Shown here one piece after another: positions 33,056-42,711 of a stretch of 64,000 nt of DNA. Positions within the stretch are counted from its first letter, which is position 1; each line of letters opens with the position of its first letter. The notes beneath the pieces were generated by a model. That model worked only from the letters and a program-made list of their open reading frames with translations, was not told where the DNA came from and did not search any database. The stretch is taken from assembly GCF_002797975.1 (NCBI RefSeq), contig NZ_PGET01000001.1:2914001-2978000 (forward strand). Direction: 5' to 3'. Both the position numbers and the translations under genes were made by a program. This stretch comes from [Clostridium] celerecrescens 18A (GTDB lineage Bacteria > Bacillota > Clostridia > Lachnospirales > Lachnospiraceae).

Positions 33056-34063
33056 CTAAAAATCTGTGGTACACCGCTTGATCAGCCGGCATGGAATCCG
33101 GTTATTCCTGTTAACTTCCGTTTCTTCTCCCAGAAGGATTTTCATCATATTATCGACGGAGATGTTGCATAATTCTTCGACCCTGTTATCAATGGAAGAA
33201 AGCTCTGGATCGCTGCAGATCGACAGGGCTGAATTATTAAATCCGGTAATGCACAAATTTTCAGGTACCTTTAATAGCTTTGCATTGGCATACTTAATCG
33301 CTCCTACGGCAAGACCGTCATCTGTGGCTACCACGCTGTCAAATCGTAAATCACGGCGCTCCAGAAGGATATCCCTTACCGTATGGATCCGGTTCTTTAC
33401 ATAAAGCTTTAAATCTCCCAGCACAGGAAGCCCGTGGGCTTTTAAAGCAGATTCATAGCCCGCCAGCTTCTGATTTGCACTGTAAGAATGGGAGTCACAG
33501 AGAAACAGGATTCTGCGCCGTCCTGTCTCAATCATCTGGCTGGTCACATCGTAGGTTGCCTGATAATCATCTCCATAAGCGCAATAAATATTCTCGCCAT
33601 CCAGATATCCGTTGATCAAAAATACCGGAACCTGCTTTGCTGCATCGCGGACATACTGCGTATGTTTATCCGATTCCCCTGTTCCTGCATAAGTAGAACC
33701 GACCATGAGAAGCGCATCAATCCGCTTCGCAAGAAGAAGGCTGACATATTTTTCTTTCACGGACTGTTCAAATCCGCTGCAGCACAAAATACAGTCGTAA
33801 CCATGCTCGTGCATGCGGCTCTCTAAATGGGCTACCGCTGTAGCCATATAAGCATCTGATACATCCGGACATAAAATTCCAATGGTCTTCATGGAATCAA
33901 GCCCAAGGCCCCTGGCAAATACATTGGGAGTATAGCCATGTTCTTCCATAATCGTCCTGACTTTTTGTTTTGTTTTCTCACTCACACGGGGGCTGTCGTT
34001 CACCACCCGGGATACGGTAGCGATGGAAACTCCTGCAAGTTCTGCAATGTCATAAATGTTCAT
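33056..34063 (-). CDS. LacI-family transcriptional regulator of the pectin/hexuronate genes
   Basis: 335 residues. N-terminal LacI HTH (IYDIAELAGVSIATVSRVVN, residues 3-22) with hinge helix, followed by a periplasmic-binding-protein-like sensor domain (TIGILCPDVSDAYMATAVAH, DSVVATDDGLAVGAIKYA). It is divergent from uxaA-uxaB. A GTAAGCGCTTAC palindrome lies in its own upstream region, and matching palindromes precede uxaA and the ABC operon. The ligand is unidentified; a hexuronate or its product is likely. A CcpA-like role is possible because the site resembles a cre-type palindrome. Confidence 0.9.
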   Translation of the reverse strand: MNIYDIAELAGVSIATVSRVVNDSPRVSEKTKQKVRTIMEEHGYTPNVFARGLGLDSMKTIGILCPDVSDAYMATAVAHLESRMHEHGYDCILCCSGFEQSVKEKYVSLLLAKRIDALLMVGSTYAGTGESDKHTQYVRDAAKQVPVFLINGYLDGENIYCAYGDDYQATYDVTSQMIETGRRRILFLCDSHSYSANQKLAGYESALKAHGLPVLGDLKLYVKNRIHTVRDILLERRDLRFDSVVATDDGLAVGAIKYANAKLLKVPENLCITGFNNSALSICSDPELSSIDNRVEELCNISVDNMMKILLGEETEVNRNNRIPCRLIKRCTTDF

Positions 34064-34110
34064 CCTGGTAGTCCCTTTTACTCATCAAAATTTCCATACA
34101 CAAAGCAAGC

Positions 34111-34122
34111 GTAAGCGCTTAC
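34111..34122. promoter_or_regulatory. LacI-type operator palindrome upstream of the regulator gene
   Basis: GTAAGCGCTTAC, a perfect 12-bp palindrome, about 48 bp upstream of the lacI-type start at 34063. The same 12 bases recur at 46713-46724. Confidence 0.75.
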
Positions 34123-34258
34123 ACTTTTCTCGCTTCATTATACAGGATAAATTTCTGTAAAGCAACAGTTATTGCTGATTTTATTTCTTAAAAAAATCAG
34201 TTTTTTTCTTAAATTGTTCCCATAAATAAAAAGAAAAATCTCTTTTTTTCTTTCCCTA

Positions 34259-34305
34259 TTGACGTCTGCACCAAAATAGTGTATGTTTTATGTAAGTACT
34301 TACAT
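34259..34305 (+). promoter_or_regulatory. promoter and operator of uxaA-uxaB
   Basis: TTGACG (34259-34264), a 17-bp spacer and TATGTT (34282-34287) are followed immediately by the 16-bp palindrome ATGTAAGTACTTACAT (34290-34305). An operator overlapping the start point fits repression by the adjacent LacI-type protein. Confidence 0.7.
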
Positions 34306-34350
34306 TACATGTACCGATTGATTCTGGTACCAAGAAAGGAAAGGAAGCTT

Positions 34351-35832
34351 ATGCAGGATTTCATCAAAATTCATTCCGGAGATAATGTTGCAGTTGCATT
34401 AAAGCCGCTTTCTTCCGGCACTGCCGCAGAGATAGGCGGAAATACCGTTACACTCCTGGAAGATATACCACAGGGTCATAAATTTGCCCTTGCCGATATA
34501 CCTGCCGGCTCATCCGTCATCAAATACGGCTGTGCCATTGGCATGGCAAAGGAACATATTAAGACAGGGGCCTGGATTCACACGCATAATTTAAAAACAG
34601 GTTTGGGGGATTTACTTACTTATACGTATGAGAAACAGGAAACTGCTGTTGTCCCCACAGAAGAACGTTTCTTTCAAGGCTACCGCAGGCCAGACGGAAA
34701 AGTGGGTGTGCGCAATGAAATCTGGATCATACCCACTGTTGGCTGTGTCAATAACATAGCCACTGCACTGGAGCGTATGGCTAAGAAATACGTAGGCGGC
34801 TCCATTGACGAAATTGCCGCATTCCCTCATCCTTACGGTTGTTCCCAGATGGGTGACGACCAGGAATATACACGAACCATTCTGGCTGATTTAATCAACC
34901 ATCCCAACGCCGGGGGCGTTCTGGTCCTGGGACTTGGCTGCGAAAACAGCAGCGTTGCCGAACTGAAATCCTATATCGGCGATTACGACGAGAACAGGGT
35001 AAAATTCCTGGTAACTCAGGAGTCTGAGGATGAAATGGCAGATGCCATGGACCTCATCGGACAGCTGGCTGAATACGCAGGTACGTTCCACAGAGAGCCT
35101 GTAAGCTGCAGCGAACTCATCATTGGTATGAAATGCGGCGGTTCCGACGGTTTATCCGGAATCACAGCCAATCCCACGGTAGGAGCATTCTCCGATATGC
35201 TGGTTTCCAAAGGCGGGACTACCATTCTGACGGAGGTTCCTGAGATGTTCGGAGCGGAAACACTTCTTATGAACCGCTGTCAGAATGAAGAGACCTTTGA
35301 TAAAACCGTGGATCTGATCAATGATTTCAAAAACTATTTCACCAGTCATAACCAGACCATTTACGAAAATCCTTCCCCAGGCAACAAAAAGGGCGGTATC
35401 TCTACCCTGGAGGACAAATCCTTAGGCTGCGTCCAGAAATCCGGCAGCGCTCCGGTCGTAGATGTATTAAAATACGGGGAACCGGTACGCGATAAGGGCT
35501 TAAATCTCTTAAGTGCTCCTGGTAACGACTTAGTCGCCTCCACGGCACTTGCCGCTTCCGGTGCCCACATCGTCCTGTTCACCACAGGCCGCGGTACTCC
35601 ATTTGCCTGCCCGGTACCGACCATGAAGATTTCAACCAACACTGCCTTAAGCACAAAGAAAAGTAACTGGATTGATTTTAACTGTGGCGTACTGGTCGAG
35701 GGTTCGGATATGGATACCCTTAAAAATGAATTCTTTGATTTTGTCATGGAGGTAGCTTCCGGCAAAAAGGTGAAATCCGAAGAAGCAGGTTTCCATGACA
35801 TGGCTATCTTTAAGCAGGGCGTGACCTTATAA
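34351..35832 (+). CDS. uxaA: altronate dehydratase
   Basis: 493 residues from ATG 34351, which has GGAAAGGAAG upstream; the longer frame from 34279 begins inside the operator and is rejected. It converts D-altronate to 2-keto-3-deoxy-gluconate in galacturonate breakdown. An N-terminal SAF domain (DNVAVALKPLSSGTAAEIGG) precedes the dehydratase core (RRPDGKVGVRNEIWIIPTVG, IGMKCGGSDGLSGITANPTV, GRGTPFACPVPTMKISTNT). It is followed 85 bp later by uxaB. Regulated by the LacI operator. Confidence 0.95.
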   Translation: MQDFIKIHSGDNVAVALKPLSSGTAAEIGGNTVTLLEDIPQGHKFALADIPAGSSVIKYGCAIGMAKEHIKTGAWIHTHNLKTGLGDLLTYTYEKQETAVVPTEERFFQGYRRPDGKVGVRNEIWIIPTVGCVNNIATALERMAKKYVGGSIDEIAAFPHPYGCSQMGDDQEYTRTILADLINHPNAGGVLVLGLGCENSSVAELKSYIGDYDENRVKFLVTQESEDEMADAMDLIGQLAEYAGTFHREPVSCSELIIGMKCGGSDGLSGITANPTVGAFSDMLVSKGGTTILTEVPEMFGAETLLMNRCQNEETFDKTVDLINDFKNYFTSHNQTIYENPSPGNKKGGISTLEDKSLGCVQKSGSAPVVDVLKYGEPVRDKGLNLLSAPGNDLVASTALAASGAHIVLFTTGRGTPFACPVPTMKISTNTALSTKKSNWIDFNCGVLVEGSDMDTLKNEFFDFVMEVASGKKVKSEEAGFHDMAIFKQGVTL

Positions 35833-35917
35833 TTCAACTACTATGCCATTCTGTTCCCCTATATGAATGCAGAATGCGGATTGAGATATGCAAAGAAGAA
35901 AAAAGGAGATAAATTCA

Positions 35918-37408
35918 ATGGAAAAGTTATGTTATGAAACACTGGAAAAGCTTGGGTATGACGGATATCTTTTAAAGGAAGCCCCGGAACGGGTTCTGCA
36001 GTTCGGCGAAGGTAATTTCTTAAGGGCATTTGTGGATTATTTTATCGATGTCCTGAATGAAAAAACCGGATTTAACTCCAAGGTTGTTTTATGCCAGCCC
36101 ATTGCACCAGGTCTTGCGGATATGATCAACGAACAGGAGGGACTTTATACCCTTTTCCTCCGCGGTTTTGAAAACGGGCAGAAGGTAAATGCAAAACGGG
36201 TGATCTCCTGTGTAAGCAGATGCTTAAATCCTTATGCAGATTATGAGTCCGTATTGGCCTGTGCGGATAATCCTGACCTGCGTTACATTGCCTGCAATAC
36301 CACTGAAGCAGGTATTACCTACGATCCTTCCTGCCAGTTTACAGATGTTCCGGCTGAAAGCTACCCTGGAAAACTGACCCAGTTCCTTTACAGAAGATTT
36401 GAAACGTTCGGAAAGGAAGCCGGAAAGGGCTTTGTTATCCTCTCCTGCGAGCTGATCGATAACAACGGAAAAGAGCTGGAGAAATGTGTTCTAAAATACG
36501 CCGAGCAATGGAACCTGGGCAATGAATTCATTCATTGGATCAAAGAGGAGAACATCTTCTGCTCCACTCTGGTAGACCGTATCGTAACCGGATATCCGAG
36601 AAATGAAGCTGCTGCCATTTGTGAAGAACTAGGCTATCAGGATAACATCATCGATACCGGTGAAGTCTTCGGCTTCTGGGTCATCGAAGGACCGGACAGC
36701 TTAAAGAAAGAACTGCCTTTTGAAGAAGCAGGCCTCCCTGTTATCATCTGTAACGACCACAAGCCATATAAGCAGAGAAAGGTCCGCATTTTAAACGGTG
36801 CGCACACATCCTTTGTATTAGGCGCTTACCTTGCCGGACAGGATATCGTCCGTGACTGCATGAATGACGAAGTGATCTGCGGCTTTATGAATAAGACCAT
36901 CTATGATGAGATCATTCCTACCCTGACCCTTCCGAAGGAGGAATTAATGAGTTTTGCCTCCTCTGTTACGGAGCGTTTCAAAAACCCATTTATTGATCAT
37001 GCCCTGTTATCCATTTCCTTAAATACCACCTCCAAATGGAAAGCCAGGGTTATGCCCTCTCTTAAGAGCTACGTGGCCAAAACAGGTACACTTCCTAAAT
37101 GCATAACAGCCTCCTTCGCTTTCTACATTGCATTCTACAACGGAATGAACCTTACGGTCGACGGCCTTGTTGCAGCACGTCCTGCAGGTGATGAATACAC
37201 CATCAAGGATGATAAGCCGGTTCTTCAGTTCTTCTTTGATCATAAGGATGACGATGCGGCTTCCCTTGTTCATGCGGTTTGCACCAATGATGACTTCTGG
37301 GATGAGGATTTAAGTGAAATTCCTGGATTTGAAGAAGCCGTGGCTGGTTATTTTACAGGTATTAAAGAAAAAGGCGCATATGAAGTTATGAAGGAATGTT
37401 TAAACTGA
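35918..37408 (+). CDS. uxaB: tagaturonate reductase (altronate oxidoreductase)
   Basis: 496 residues from ATG 35918, with AAAGGAG upstream. It reduces D-tagaturonate to altronate with NADH. Polyol/mannitol dehydrogenase family features: RVLQFGEGNFLRAFVDYF at the N-terminus (dinucleotide site), IACNTTEAGITYD, LVDRIVTGYPRNEA and the catalytic region KVRILNGAHTSFVLGAYLAG. It forms an operon with uxaA and is followed by a strong terminator. Confidence 0.95.
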   Translation: MEKLCYETLEKLGYDGYLLKEAPERVLQFGEGNFLRAFVDYFIDVLNEKTGFNSKVVLCQPIAPGLADMINEQEGLYTLFLRGFENGQKVNAKRVISCVSRCLNPYADYESVLACADNPDLRYIACNTTEAGITYDPSCQFTDVPAESYPGKLTQFLYRRFETFGKEAGKGFVILSCELIDNNGKELEKCVLKYAEQWNLGNEFIHWIKEENIFCSTLVDRIVTGYPRNEAAAICEELGYQDNIIDTGEVFGFWVIEGPDSLKKELPFEEAGLPVIICNDHKPYKQRKVRILNGAHTSFVLGAYLAGQDIVRDCMNDEVICGFMNKTIYDEIIPTLTLPKEELMSFASSVTERFKNPFIDHALLSISLNTTSKWKARVMPSLKSYVAKTGTLPKCITASFAFYIAFYNGMNLTVDGLVAARPAGDEYTIKDDKPVLQFFFDHKDDDAASLVHAVCTNDDFWDEDLSEIPGFEEAVAGYFTGIKEKGAYEVMKECLN

Positions 37409-37457
37409 CCGGAATAACGAGTACCCATTCATAAAACATAAAGACTTGAGGATACAG

Positions 37458-37494
37458 ACACCGGTGTCACCTTGATTGGTGATACCGGTGTTTT
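37458..37494 (+). terminator. terminator of uxaA-uxaB
   Basis: ACACCGGTGTCACC (37458-37471) pairs with GGTGATACCGGTGT (37478-37491) with one mismatch, followed by TTTTAATAT. Confidence 0.85.
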
Positions 37495-37602
37495 AATATG
37501 CATGTAAATGGAACACCCCCTTATTCTCCGGATGCAAGTTACAAGCTAAGGAAGTTGTCATTATGCCTCTATTACATTGCTTGCCGTTTTGCGCAGGCCG
37601 CA

Positions 37603-38505
37603 TTAGGAAGCATAGAACTTTACCACCTTATTATATTCCTTCATGATACTATGCAAAACATCTGCATGTTTAAAATCGCTGTGATACAGAATGTTGATCT
37701 CCCGGATCATGCTAAGATTTTCTATAGGCAATGCAGTTATTTTCCCTTTCTTTAGTTCGTCCAGACATACGCTTCGAGAAAGTATGGAAACTCCTATATC
37801 CCGCCTAATAAGATCTTTAATCGTTGCAATATTGTCGACTTCTAAAATGACATTAAAATCATCAAGTGACATGTTATTACTTTCTAAGTGGGCAGTAAAC
37901 AGGTTTCTAGTCCCCGATGAGGGTCTTCGAAGTATCAATGGCTCCTTCATTAATTCATTTATGGTTACCATGCTCTTTTTTGCCAGTAGATTATTGTTTG
38001 ATACAACCAGCATCAGGGAATCTGTGTCCAGCAGAAGCGAGTTAATGCTGTCATCTTGAACTTTTCCCTCTACAACAGCTAAATCCACCTCATAATTTTT
38101 CAGCATATCATAAAGATTATTTATAGAGTCAGAAATAATTGTTATGCTTGCACCAGGATTTTTGGAGCTGTACTTTCCTAACACTTCTGCCACTGCATTA
38201 CTTTCCGCAGTATGGGTAATTCCAACCGTAAGCCGTCTGACATGTCGCTGCTCATCCAAAATATTTTGCTCCATCCTCTGATATAGGGCTATGCTTCGCC
38301 GGGCATACTGAATGACTATATTTCCTTCATTTGTAGGCTTTATATCATTTCCAACGCGATTGAAAATTTTAATATTCAATTCTTTTTCCAATTGCTTTAT
38401 GTGTTGAGTAACCGCTGGCTGCGTCAAAGAAAGATGTTCTGCCGCACGTGTGTAACTGTTAAATTCGACCACTGCTAATAACGTATAAAGTTTCGTATCA
38501 ATCAT
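37603..38505 (-). CDS. LysR-family transcriptional regulator
   Basis: 300 residues from ATG 38505, 5 bp after GGAGGTGG; the TTG at 38520 lies inside that site. HTH at residues 5-60 (LLAVVEFNSYTRAAEHLSLT, QPAVTQHIKQLEKELNIKIF) followed by a type 2 periplasmic-binding-like effector domain. It is divergent from the antiporter gene at 38828, its likely target. The inducer is unknown. Confidence 0.92.
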   Translation of the reverse strand: MIDTKLYTLLAVVEFNSYTRAAEHLSLTQPAVTQHIKQLEKELNIKIFNRVGNDIKPTNEGNIVIQYARRSIALYQRMEQNILDEQRHVRRLTVGITHTAESNAVAEVLGKYSSKNPGASITIISDSINNLYDMLKNYEVDLAVVEGKVQDDSINSLLLDTDSLMLVVSNNNLLAKKSMVTINELMKEPLILRRPSSGTRNLFTAHLESNNMSLDDFNVILEVDNIATIKDLIRRDIGVSILSRSVCLDELKKGKITALPIENLSMIREINILYHSDFKHADVLHSIMKEYNKVVKFYAS

Positions 38506-38618
38506 CTTATCCACCTCCAATCATAATGATTACTTATGGCATACTAAATAATTATAAATATACATTATGCAATTTATGATTATAATAGTAGCATAAATCA
38601 AGAAAGGAGGCAAGAATA

Positions 38619-38813
38619 ATGAGGCAAAGGCTATTATTTGTATGGCACGTCCTTATTTTTAATGTAATTAAACCATTTCCATATTCTTCATGCTATTTTA
38701 ACAATCACTTTCGGTCACCAACACAAAATAATCTTTTTAGTTGTCTGGTTACATCATCATATTGGACTTTAACGTGCGTGTTTTTAACCGCATTTGAAAA
38801 TATAGGATTATAG
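38619..38813 (+). CDS. possible small leader protein of the antiporter gene
   Basis: 64 codons starting at ATG 38619, with AGAAAGGAGG 7 bp upstream, ending in TAG just before the antiporter ribosome binding site. The product (MRQRLLFVWHVLIFNVIKPF start) matches nothing known and has little hydrophobic or charged logic. It may be translated to couple the antiporter, or be a decayed gene start. Confidence 0.35.
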   Translation: MRQRLLFVWHVLIFNVIKPFPYSSCYFNNHFRSPTQNNLFSCLVTSSYWTLTCVFLTAFENIGL

Positions 38814-38827
38814 AGGAGGATTTATCA

Positions 38828-40105
38828 ATGGAGTATCTTTTTAGTCATTTAAATGACACAACAATTATTCTTTTATCTTTATCAGTTATATTGCTGGCTG
38901 GATTTCTGCTTACGCGTATTACAAAGCTGGCGAAACTGCCTAATGTTACTGGTTATATTATTGCCGGAGTTGTGATAGGGCCTTATGTTTTGAACTTGAT
39001 TCCACATGAAATGGTTGAACATATGGGGTTTATCAGTGACATTGCATTAGCCTTCATCGCATTTGGTGTTGGGCGTTTTTTTAAAAAAGAGGCTTTTAAA
39101 GAAACTGGATTTGGAGTTATCGTGATTACTTTAATGGAATCTTTATTGGCTGGAATATTAGTAACGTTATCCATGCACTACATATTCCATTTAAGCTGGA
39201 GCTTTTGTCTGCTCTTGGGAGCGATTGCAACGGCTACAGCCCCGGCGAGCACTATGATTACAATCCGGCAATATCATGCACGTGGAAATTTTGTAAATAT
39301 TTTATTACAGGTAGCTGCACTCGATGATGCTGTGTGTCTTATCGCTTTCAGCTTAGCCTCTGCTTTTGTTAATACGGAAGCCGGAGCACGTGTTTCTGCT
39401 TTTGAAATCATATTGCCCATCATTTATAATATTGGTGCATTGGTAATCGGTTTTATAAGCGGAGCTTTATTAAGCAGGCTGATGACTCCGGGACGGAGTG
39501 AGGATAACAGGCTGATATTAACAATTTCACTTCTTCTTGGAATTGCGGGTCTATGCGCCTCCGTAGATATTTCACCTCTACTTTCCTGTATGCTTTTTGG
39601 CACAACTTATATCAATATGACGAAAGACAAAGACTTATATAAGCAGGTTGAACGGTTTACTCCGCCTATTTTGTCTATGTTCTTTGTTGTATCAGGAATG
39701 AGTTTGAATATTCGCTCGTTTGGAACTCTGGGGATAATTGGGGCAACTTATTTTGTAATACGGATTGCAGGAAAATACCTTGGTGCTTTTGGAGGTTGTA
39801 TGATAGCTAAGACAACAGCAGCAGTACGAAACTATTTAGGGTTAGCCTTGATCCCACAAGCCGGTGTTGCCATTGGCCTTGCTTTCATGGGGAAAAGAGT
39901 TTTGCCCGATCGTATGGGAAATATGTTGCTTACGATCATATTATCCTCTTCGGTTTTGTATGAGTTAATTGGACCAGTCTGTGCTAAAATCGCTCTAATT
40001 CATTCTGGATCTATAATAAAAGATAAAGTTGAAACTTGTAACGACAAAATTGAGCCAACAACCGATAGAACACAAGAAGGTCAAAATGTTATAAACTGGA
40101 CGTAG
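38828..40105 (+). CDS. cation:proton antiporter (CPA2 / Kef-type)
   Basis: 425 residues with about 12 membrane helices. The family pattern is visible in LAKLPNVTGYIIAGVVIGPY, ALAFIAFGVGRFF and the core AALDDAVCLIAFSLAS, with the DD pair of the transport site at about 164-165. It exchanges Na+ or K+ for H+ across the membrane. There is no C-terminal RCK/TrkA-N domain; a short polar tail follows. AGGAGG lies upstream of the ATG. Probably controlled by the divergent LysR regulator. Confidence 0.9.
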   Translation: MEYLFSHLNDTTIILLSLSVILLAGFLLTRITKLAKLPNVTGYIIAGVVIGPYVLNLIPHEMVEHMGFISDIALAFIAFGVGRFFKKEAFKETGFGVIVITLMESLLAGILVTLSMHYIFHLSWSFCLLLGAIATATAPASTMITIRQYHARGNFVNILLQVAALDDAVCLIAFSLASAFVNTEAGARVSAFEIILPIIYNIGALVIGFISGALLSRLMTPGRSEDNRLILTISLLLGIAGLCASVDISPLLSCMLFGTTYINMTKDKDLYKQVERFTPPILSMFFVVSGMSLNIRSFGTLGIIGATYFVIRIAGKYLGAFGGCMIAKTTAAVRNYLGLALIPQAGVAIGLAFMGKRVLPDRMGNMLLTIILSSSVLYELIGPVCAKIALIHSGSIIKDKVETCNDKIEPTTDRTQEGQNVINWT

Positions 40106-40147
40106 TTATGCAAAATAATACGTTCATTTAATCAGCTGAGCATGCAA

Positions 40148-40174
40148 AACGGTGAGGACAAAAGCCTCACCGTT
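40148..40174. terminator. bidirectional terminator between antiporter and isomerase genes
   Basis: AACGGTGAGG / CCTCACCGTT perfect arms with a 7-nt loop between two convergent genes. Confidence 0.8.
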
Positions 40175-40202
40175 CACATCTGCTGAATTTTAAGTTATCT
40201 TC

Positions 40203-41033
40203 TTAACAACCATAATTCTCAAGAAATTCCCTTGACCATTCCGCATTATCCGGTCTGCTGTCCTCAATGGTCATCTGGATATACGGCTTTTCCTTTTTCA
40301 CAAAGTCCAGAATCACATCGTATTTCATAACTCCTGTTCCCGGAGCACCGGATATGATCCGTCCGTCTTCCACTACAAAGTCTTTCATATGAAGAACATC
40401 TGTATAGCCGCCTAAATCCTCAATGGCTTCCCTTATTACCTGGTCGTAATTGCTGCTGTTTTCCACTGACAAAAGATTTACCGGATCCAGGATAATTCTT
40501 AAATTAGGCGAACCAATGGCTTTAAGCACCTTTAGTGCCTGTTTGGAATTGTATACAATATGGCTCCACACAGGTTCGATTGCCAGAATCACACCGAATT
40601 TTTCCGCACACTCCACAACCGGACGCAGATTGGTGATAAATGTCTGAAGGGCTTCCTCTGTGTGGCAGGCCGGTTCATAGCAATATTCCTTATTCGGTGC
40701 GCCGGTTTCGGTTCCGACAACGCTGCAGCCTAATATAGAAGCAAAACGCAGATGGGCGAAGTAACGCTCCTGGATTTTTTTGATTTCTTCCTGATCTGGA
40801 TGGGCCAGATTTAAATAGCAGCCCAGAACTGCAATATCCACATCATGTTCTGCAAACTTTTTACGCAAATATGAAGCATAGCCTGGCGTCAGCGCGGAAT
40901 TCTCCACGGAATGCTCTTGCACCGTTTTTGCCAGGGCCAAATGGGCACAGGTAAATCCCTGCTCATGGGCAATCTCCACCCGTTCCTCCAGGGTCCCAGG
41001 TGTGACATCATGTAACCGGATTCCGATCTGCAT
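40203..41033 (-). CDS. sugar phosphate isomerase/epimerase (AP-endonuclease-2 fold)
   Basis: 276 residues. TIM-barrel features of the xylose-isomerase-like family: GCSVVGTETGAPNKE, VILAIEPVWSHIVY with the metal Glu, LRIILDPVNLLS with Asp, VLHMKDFVVEDGRI with His, and a final IEDSRP. It probably isomerises or epimerises a uronate-derived sugar. It is the last gene of the GH28/ABC operon, 14 bp after GH28. The substrate is not readable. Confidence 0.85.
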   Translation of the reverse strand: MQIGIRLHDVTPGTLEERVEIAHEQGFTCAHLALAKTVQEHSVENSALTPGYASYLRKKFAEHDVDIAVLGCYLNLAHPDQEEIKKIQERYFAHLRFASILGCSVVGTETGAPNKEYCYEPACHTEEALQTFITNLRPVVECAEKFGVILAIEPVWSHIVYNSKQALKVLKAIGSPNLRIILDPVNLLSVENSSNYDQVIREAIEDLGGYTDVLHMKDFVVEDGRIISGAPGTGVMKYDVILDFVKKEKPYIQMTIEDSRPDNAEWSREFLENYGC

Positions 41034-41047
41034 AATAAACTCCTCCT

Positions 41048-42601
41048 TTATCTCACTTCGTAATGATTGATGCTGCTTAACACAAAAGCTTCCCCTTCCT
41101 GGCCGGAAATTTTAACATGATCAAAGATAAGGGTGTCTACGTTACTGATGAGAAATCCTTTTTTCCTGCATTCTCCTACTCCGGACAGCATGGCGGGGAC
41201 TCCTGTCTTTGCCTCGCCTGCAAAGGAAATATCAACATTTTTAAATTCAATGCGCTCAATTTTTCTCTCCGGCAGTCCATAGAGAAAGGAAGCCGCCACA
41301 TGGCAGTTTTCCGCCTTGATGTTGGTAAAATACAGCTTTTTGATCTCAGGGGTCCGTTCATCAACAGGAAGGGCCTCTCTGCATTGTATATAATCAGATT
41401 TCCCATCGGGATCGCAGAAATAAAAGCTATTTACAACAAATGGTGTCCTGACATGATCCATGTGTATGTGGTCAAAATAAATTTCAGAAAGCACAGAGTC
41501 CTTTCCCCGGCCTCTTCTGGTCTTGATCCGAAGGCCTCTGTCCGTATTGGAAAACAGGCAGCGCTCTACCCGGATATTCTTAACGCCTGCACCCACTTCG
41601 CTTCCCACAGTCACCGCTCCATGGCCATCTTCCATCAGGCACTGGCGGATCACGATGTTTTCAGAAGGTGTTTGATACCTGCGGCCCATGTAGATTTTTC
41701 CAGACTTGATTGCAATGCAGTCATCACCTAAAGAAAAGTGAAGACCCAGTATTTCCACGTCCTTGCAGGATTCCGGGTCCAGTCCATCGGTATTGGGAGA
41801 ATCTGCCGGATTATGAATATCCAGATTGAGGAATTTTAAGTCCTGGCTGAAATATGGATGAAGCACCCAGGCAGGGCTGTTCTTTAAGAAAAAGCCCTGA
41901 AGGGTCACATTTTTACACCTTTCTAAAAATACCGTACGCGGACGGAATGCCACCTTCATCTGGCGGACATTCTCCCACCAGTTATCAAAGGAAGCCTGAC
42001 CATTGATGAGGCCACTGCCATAGACCACTACATCTTCTACATCGATTCCGGTTATGATTCCTGCAAACATCGGGAGAGGATTTCCTTCCCAGGTACCAAG
42101 ATTGTAATCCCCTTTTTCATCATAGCTCTCGATCATTCCAGGAAATCTCGGATATTTATACCGGTCCGTATCTGCCAGTAGTTCCGCTCCCTCAGCCAGC
42201 TCAAGCCTTAAATGGCTCTTTAGAAACAGGCTGGTAATACGATATCTTCCTTTGGGGATCAATACCCGGCTGTCTTTCGGACAAGCCATGATAGCCGCCT
42301 GGATAAAGGATGTATCATCCTGGATTCCATCGCCCCTGGCTCCCATATCCTTTACATTTAATGTTACAAATTCATAGTCGGTATGGAAGCTGGCTTCTGC
42401 CATTTCCCCATTTCTTTCCAGAGAAATATTATAATCCATATCAGGTTTTAAGTCAAACAGCGTAAAGACAACTCGTTTCGTTTCACCAAAAACATTACCG
42501 TTTACCAGAATCTTACCCGGTGTTTCAAATTCATAAATCTGTTCCGTCACAGTCTCAAGGGTAACGGACCGTGCCGTTTTAAAAACAACTTTTAATTCCA
42601 T
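41048..42601 (-). CDS. glycoside hydrolase family 28 (polygalacturonase-like)
   Basis: 517 residues. An N-terminal FnIII-like region (1-80) precedes the right-handed beta-helix. GH28 catalytic signatures are present in order: NTDG in SPNTDGLDPESC (about 265), GDDC in SLGDDCIAIKSG (about 288), GHG in MEDGHGAVTVGSE (about 318) and RIK in RGLRIKTRRGRG (about 350). It hydrolyses galacturonic-acid chains. There is no signal peptide, so it acts inside the cell on imported oligosaccharides. It belongs to the operon with the ABC transporter. Confidence 0.93.
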   Translation of the reverse strand: MELKVVFKTARSVTLETVTEQIYEFETPGKILVNGNVFGETKRVVFTLFDLKPDMDYNISLERNGEMAEASFHTDYEFVTLNVKDMGARGDGIQDDTSFIQAAIMACPKDSRVLIPKGRYRITSLFLKSHLRLELAEGAELLADTDRYKYPRFPGMIESYDEKGDYNLGTWEGNPLPMFAGIITGIDVEDVVVYGSGLINGQASFDNWWENVRQMKVAFRPRTVFLERCKNVTLQGFFLKNSPAWVLHPYFSQDLKFLNLDIHNPADSPNTDGLDPESCKDVEILGLHFSLGDDCIAIKSGKIYMGRRYQTPSENIVIRQCLMEDGHGAVTVGSEVGAGVKNIRVERCLFSNTDRGLRIKTRRGRGKDSVLSEIYFDHIHMDHVRTPFVVNSFYFCDPDGKSDYIQCREALPVDERTPEIKKLYFTNIKAENCHVAASFLYGLPERKIERIEFKNVDISFAGEAKTGVPAMLSGVGECRKKGFLISNVDTLIFDHVKISGQEGEAFVLSSINHYEVR

Positions 42602-42667
42602 TCTGACTTCACCTCAACTTTTCCTATGTCGATCGAATATTCGCAATCCGCGGCCCTACTTGATGAT

Positions 42668-42705
42668 GTTAAAAAGGGCGCGGCAATTACCTACCACGCC
42701 CGTGC
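42668..42705 (-). terminator. hairpin between permease 2 and GH28
   Basis: On the minus strand GGGCGTGG pairs with CCGCGCCC (one wobble), followed by TTTTT. It probably attenuates transcription into GH28. Confidence 0.6.
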
Positions 42706-42711
42706 TTTTCA

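Noticed and set aside
34279..34350. N-terminal extension of UxaA from 34279
   Set aside because: It would begin in the promoter's -10 region and run through the operator; the ATG at 34351 has the ribosome binding site and the conserved N-terminus.
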